This document shows positions 27,009-29,990 of a stretch of DNA of 29,990 nucleotides, piece by piece. Below the pieces are notes generated by a model. It had not been told where the DNA came from. It worked only from the letters and a program-made list of their open reading frames with translations, and made no database searches. Position 1 is the stretch's first letter; each line of letters opens with the position of its first letter. Source of the stretch: a virus. The stretch covers positions 1-29,990 of IMG/VR virus record IMGVR_UViG_3300025127_000169; one strand, written 5' to 3'. A program made the translations under genes and the position numbers.

Positions 27009-29902
27009 TGACTAGCAAGTTAACAGGAAAAAGAAAAGAAGTTTTTAACTCCGGTGTGTTTTTTAATTCTGCAAGATCAGCAGAAAATAATAACAAACTA
27101 TCAGATGAGATAGCAATCAATCAACTTGATGCGCAATACTTTAATACGCCAGTTGACCCAACGCAGCCGGAAAAAAATACTGACAAAGCTAGAATTGCTG
27201 TGGGATTAAACTTTGATTACGTTGATGGCCAGTTAGTAAAAACAAGAGAACCTGCGCAGCTGTTTTCTAATTCTCAAATCAATGTTGATTTTTGTGATCC
27301 TCCTGGCATAGAGGAACATGGGGAAGTAAGTACTCGCGAGCTGGTTGTATTTGTTGCAGAAACACAAGACACAGAAAAGAATTTTCAGGACTCTTTTAAC
27401 AATTGGCTAGCATATGTAAAAGCAGGTGTAGATGTTGCTGGCACGCAGTCAGAGCCGCTGATCAAACCAGAAGTTGAGTTTTACGATTTATATTACGAAT
27501 CAGCATCACCTTTCACGCCTCAAGAAATTATGTCTAAGCAGCCAGTTGGCAAAGCTTTCTATGCAGATTTTGAAACATATTATAACGAGGCTGTTGACAG
27601 CAAGCAATACGAAGACACCCTAAGCTCTAGGCCAGACATGAACAATTCACTGCCTAGCTTGTATGGCTTCGTGCGGTTCTTGAACAATGAAGTACTTGAG
27701 GGTGGCGACTTCGCTATGCTAAATAATCTTATAGATGAAATAGACAATTGGTATACTGGCGATGGAACAACCCTAACGCAAACTAGAAGCGATGTTTATA
27801 CTGAGCTTTTTAACAAATACCCACTGGAGACACTGATTACTTTATACGGCTTTCTTACAAGATGGAAAGTTGATCAAAACACAGGCGAAGCTACGTTTAC
27901 AAGCATTAATGAAAATCAGATTTTACAAAGAATTTTAAATTTTGATTCACAAAACATTAATAAAAATGCTTTGTTTGAGGATTATATAGATGCATATGCA
28001 AACGTTTTGTCGTTTAAGGCCACGCCACTACAACCTGATGCAACGCCGCTTTCTAACGATTTGCTTAATAGAATCACCGCTTTGGAACGCGCCTTGACTC
28101 GTGTCGCTTTCAGCCCAAATTTTGTTAAAATCGCAGACAAAATTAATAAGTACAAAGACAACTTTCCATATTACTTTCGGCTTGAGTTTACCGCAGAGCT
28201 AAACACCTCAATCGGTGATTTGCTGCGTGACTATTTATTGACTCGCTTTTTCTCTCGCGTAATGTTGTTAAAATCTTTTACGCCTTATGATGATGCATTG
28301 GCTGCGAGCGATCCACTTTATGCTCAGGAGCGCTTGGTTTATGGCACGCCTCAGATTGGAGGTTCGTTTATCACCCCTTGGGACAAGCAGCAAATTAATT
28401 TTTATGATTACTATTCTGAAAACACATTTGTTGATTTAGCTTCTGCAGAAATACAAAGTAGCGCGAACACATTGCTCCCTGCTCAGCCGCGTGCTAGTGC
28501 TGATATGCTTTCTTTATTAAACACTTTGGCCGGCGATCCGATATCTGAACATTTAACAATAGACGAGCTTACGTTCTTTTCAGCCGCATCTGACATAAGA
28601 AATAATATGGTCTTTATCAGAGACGATTTCAACGATCCTATTAACTTAAACGAAGATAAGAATATCATATATCAAAAACTTGTTGGAGCTGCGCTTAAGG
28701 TGCAAGTGTTGCAAAAGTACAAAGAAGTTCGTAGAACATATGAAGATATTGTTACAGGCAAGCCGGCATACACAGAAGATCTTTTCTATAAAATTGTAAA
28801 GTATAAAAAGCAAGGCAACAATTTTGTGCCGCTACAATATATTCTGATACCTAACACATCTGATTTGGATATTGCTGAGTATGTTGACACACAATTAAAA
28901 TATTCTAAAACAGATGATGATGTATACAAATATGAAGTATATGCACAGAGAATTGTGTTTGGCTCAACATACAAGTATTTTTGGACACAAGAGGACAACA
29001 GCACCGACCCTGTTATAAACCAGCAGTATGAAAAGTTACTAGCGCAGCCTGTAGAAGATCCTAAGATTAGTGCTGCTAGTTTGGAAACATTTTATGATAA
29101 TAATGGTCTTGCAGGCATAAATGGTCAAGCAAAAAATGAAGGCTATCAATTCAGTGCTAAAGTTGTTGTGCAGGTAGATCCCTTAATTAAGATTGTTGAG
29201 GATAAAATTATAACAACACCTGATATTATGATTATGGATGTGCCTCCGGTGCCACCTAGTGTAGACATTGTACCTTATTACGCTGTTAATAACAGGCTCA
29301 AGTTTTTATTATTTGGATCTTCAGATCGTTATAGGCAACTACCTGTTTCTATTTTAGATAGCGATACAGCAGCTTTTGAAAAAATATTGGCTGCTCAAGT
29401 GTCCCCAGACGGTTTAGTTGAGTTTGGTTCTGATGATCCTGTGCAGAGATTTCAAATATTTAGAATTAAAAATAGACCAACGTCTTATGCTGATTTTGAT
29501 TTGTATAACACTTTTGATGGTAATATTTTTGAAGAAAAGATACTGCCTAACACAAAATACTATTATACCTTTAGAGCCGTTGATATTCGTGGTAACATAT
29601 CAAATCCATCACCTGTTTACGAAGTAGAGTTAATTGATGAAAAAGGAGCTGTTAAGCCACTTATAAGGGTTGTTGATATAGAGCCAAAAGTACCTCAAAA
29701 GAAGTTTAGAGAGGTGCAAAAATACTTGTACATTAAACCTAGCTTGCAGCAACTTTACAGTACTTCAGCTGATAATATAGACAGCGCATTCTCAGACGAA
29801 ACGACTAAGAAAAAATACAAAATCCGCCTGACTTCTAAATCAAGTGGTAAAAAAATAGATTTAAATTTGTCGTTTCAGAAAAAACAAGAAACAAATTCAT
29901 AG
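27008..29902 (+). CDS. Virion structural protein with FN3-like C-terminal region
   Basis: The protein has 964 residues. The first 60 are polar with RKEVFNSGVFFNSARSAE. Then comes GLNFDYVDGQLVKTREPAQL and a mainly helical middle (about 120-480) rich in Tyr, Phe and Asp. Towards the C-terminus, KYEVYAQRIVFGSTYKYFW (about 639-658) looks like the last strands of a fibronectin type III-like sandwich. About residues 745-875 form a clearer FN3-like unit: PPVPPSVDIVPYY, FQIFRIKNRPTSYADF, then LPNTKYYYTFRAVDIRGNIS and NPSPVYEVEL. The end is basic (KKKYKIRLTSKSSGKKIDLN). No catalytic motif is seen. It starts by a one-base overlap with the preceding gene under a strong Shine-Dalgarno and is followed by the only sizeable intergenic gap. 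Likely an exposed tail or baseplate component; the precise role is unknown. Confidence 0.8.
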   Translation: MTSKLTGKRKEVFNSGVFFNSARSAENNNKLSDEIAINQLDAQYFNTPVDPTQPEKNTDKARIAVGLNFDYVDGQLVKTREPAQLFSNSQINVDFCDPPGIEEHGEVSTRELVVFVAETQDTEKNFQDSFNNWLAYVKAGVDVAGTQSEPLIKPEVEFYDLYYESASPFTPQEIMSKQPVGKAFYADFETYYNEAVDSKQYEDTLSSRPDMNNSLPSLYGFVRFLNNEVLEGGDFAMLNNLIDEIDNWYTGDGTTLTQTRSDVYTELFNKYPLETLITLYGFLTRWKVDQNTGEATFTSINENQILQRILNFDSQNINKNALFEDYIDAYANVLSFKATPLQPDATPLSNDLLNRITALERALTRVAFSPNFVKIADKINKYKDNFPYYFRLEFTAELNTSIGDLLRDYLLTRFFSRVMLLKSFTPYDDALAASDPLYAQERLVYGTPQIGGSFITPWDKQQINFYDYYSENTFVDLASAEIQSSANTLLPAQPRASADMLSLLNTLAGDPISEHLTIDELTFFSAASDIRNNMVFIRDDFNDPINLNEDKNIIYQKLVGAALKVQVLQKYKEVRRTYEDIVTGKPAYTEDLFYKIVKYKKQGNNFVPLQYILIPNTSDLDIAEYVDTQLKYSKTDDDVYKYEVYAQRIVFGSTYKYFWTQEDNSTDPVINQQYEKLLAQPVEDPKISAASLETFYDNNGLAGINGQAKNEGYQFSAKVVVQVDPLIKIVEDKIITTPDIMIMDVPPVPPSVDIVPYYAVNNRLKFLLFGSSDRYRQLPVSILDSDTAAFEKILAAQVSPDGLVEFGSDDPVQRFQIFRIKNRPTSYADFDLYNTFDGNIFEEKILPNTKYYYTFRAVDIRGNISNPSPVYEVELIDEKGAVKPLIRVVDIEPKVPQKKFREVQKYLYIKPSLQQLYSTSADNIDSAFSDETTKKKYKIRLTSKSSGKKIDLNLSFQKKQETNS

Positions 29903-29961
29903 TTTACAATTAAAAGAAAATTAAAATTATATTACTATTTAACATATGAGGAGTTATACAT
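29903..29961 (+). promoter_or_regulatory. AT-rich 59-base gap, possible promoter for the next gene
   Basis: This is the longest non-coding stretch in the window. It holds TTTACA (29903-29908) and TATATT (29928-29933), 19 bases apart, which is a loose sigma70-like pair with overlong spacing. No T4-type late box (TATAAATA) and no hairpin followed by a T-run is visible. A promoter here is possible but weakly supported. Any start would leave a very short leader before the ribosome binding site. Confidence 0.25.
29948..29953 (+). promoter_or_regulatory. Ribosome binding site GAGGAG for the gene starting at 29962
   Basis: GAGGAG is placed eight bases before the ATG at 29962. An earlier ATG at 29946 overlaps this site and lies in another frame, so the 29962 start is preferred. 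Confidence 0.75.
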
Positions 29962-29990
29962 ATGGCTTTTTTAGATAATTCTGGCGATAT
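29962..29990 (+). CDS. Start of a further gene, cut by the right edge
   Basis: Only nine codons are present (MAFLDNSGD, then a partial Ile-like codon). The strong ribosome binding site and the 59-base gap before it support a real start. From memory, proteins opening this way in marine myoviruses are short structural proteins continuing with a VLTDxGR-like motif, which would be comparable to the LTQYGR of the 335-residue gene. The window ends before this can be seen, so the product is left unnamed. Confidence 0.6.

Noticed and set aside
1-29990. tRNA genes, CRISPR arrays, insertion sequences or attachment sites
   Set aside because: I saw no cloverleaf-like segment, regularly spaced repeats, transposase or integrase motif, or direct repeat flanking a module.

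Overview
The window is a single, tightly packed, entirely plus-strand block of virion structural genes from a tailed phage with a contractile tail (myovirus type). It has no cellular genes, tRNAs, insertion sequences or CRISPR arrays. Two genes identify the tail type: a 132-residue homologue of T4 baseplate wedge gp25 (6385-6783) and a 597-residue homologue of T4 baseplate wedge gp6 (6787-8580). The DNA is AT-rich by eye. The other proteins resemble families that I recall from uncultured marine phage genomes, so a large marine myovirus is the best guess. The host cannot be read from this sequence.

Layout: a 2122-residue structural protein of unknown role, probably cut at the left edge (6-6374); gp25-like (6385-6783); gp6-like (6787-8580); a 507-residue protein with a DNRLRE/CBM96-like jelly-roll signature (8580-10103); a 2081-residue composite (10130-16375) with a LamG-like domain, a gp7/P2 gpI-like segment, a MAM-like domain and a small inserted beta-rich module; a 1896-residue protein of unknown fold (16412-22102); a 335-residue acidic-tailed protein with a GTG start (22102-23109); a 1299-residue protein with a His/Trp/Gly-rich motif and a Pro/Ala/Ser-rich tail (23109-27008); a 964-residue protein with FN3-like segments (27008-29902); and the first nine codons of another gene (from 29962).

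How the genes work together: the order gp25 - gp6 - (jelly-roll) - gp7-like recalls a T4-type baseplate wedge cluster in which the wedge proteins are greatly enlarged and carry adhesion-type domains. The likely product is an elaborate baseplate, with the large proteins forming its periphery, fibres or host-contact surface. Four junctions overlap by one base (TAATG or TAGTG) and the other internal gaps are 3 to 36 bases, which points to one co-transcribed and partly translationally coupled late operon. The only gap that looks roomy enough for a promoter is 29903-29961. No terminator is visible anywhere, and no stretch over 300 bases lacks a gene.

The most notable content is the domain make-up of the 2081-residue protein and the possibility that it and the 1896-residue protein are two halves of one ancestral giant polypeptide. 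All family assignments were made by reading the sequence, without database searches.
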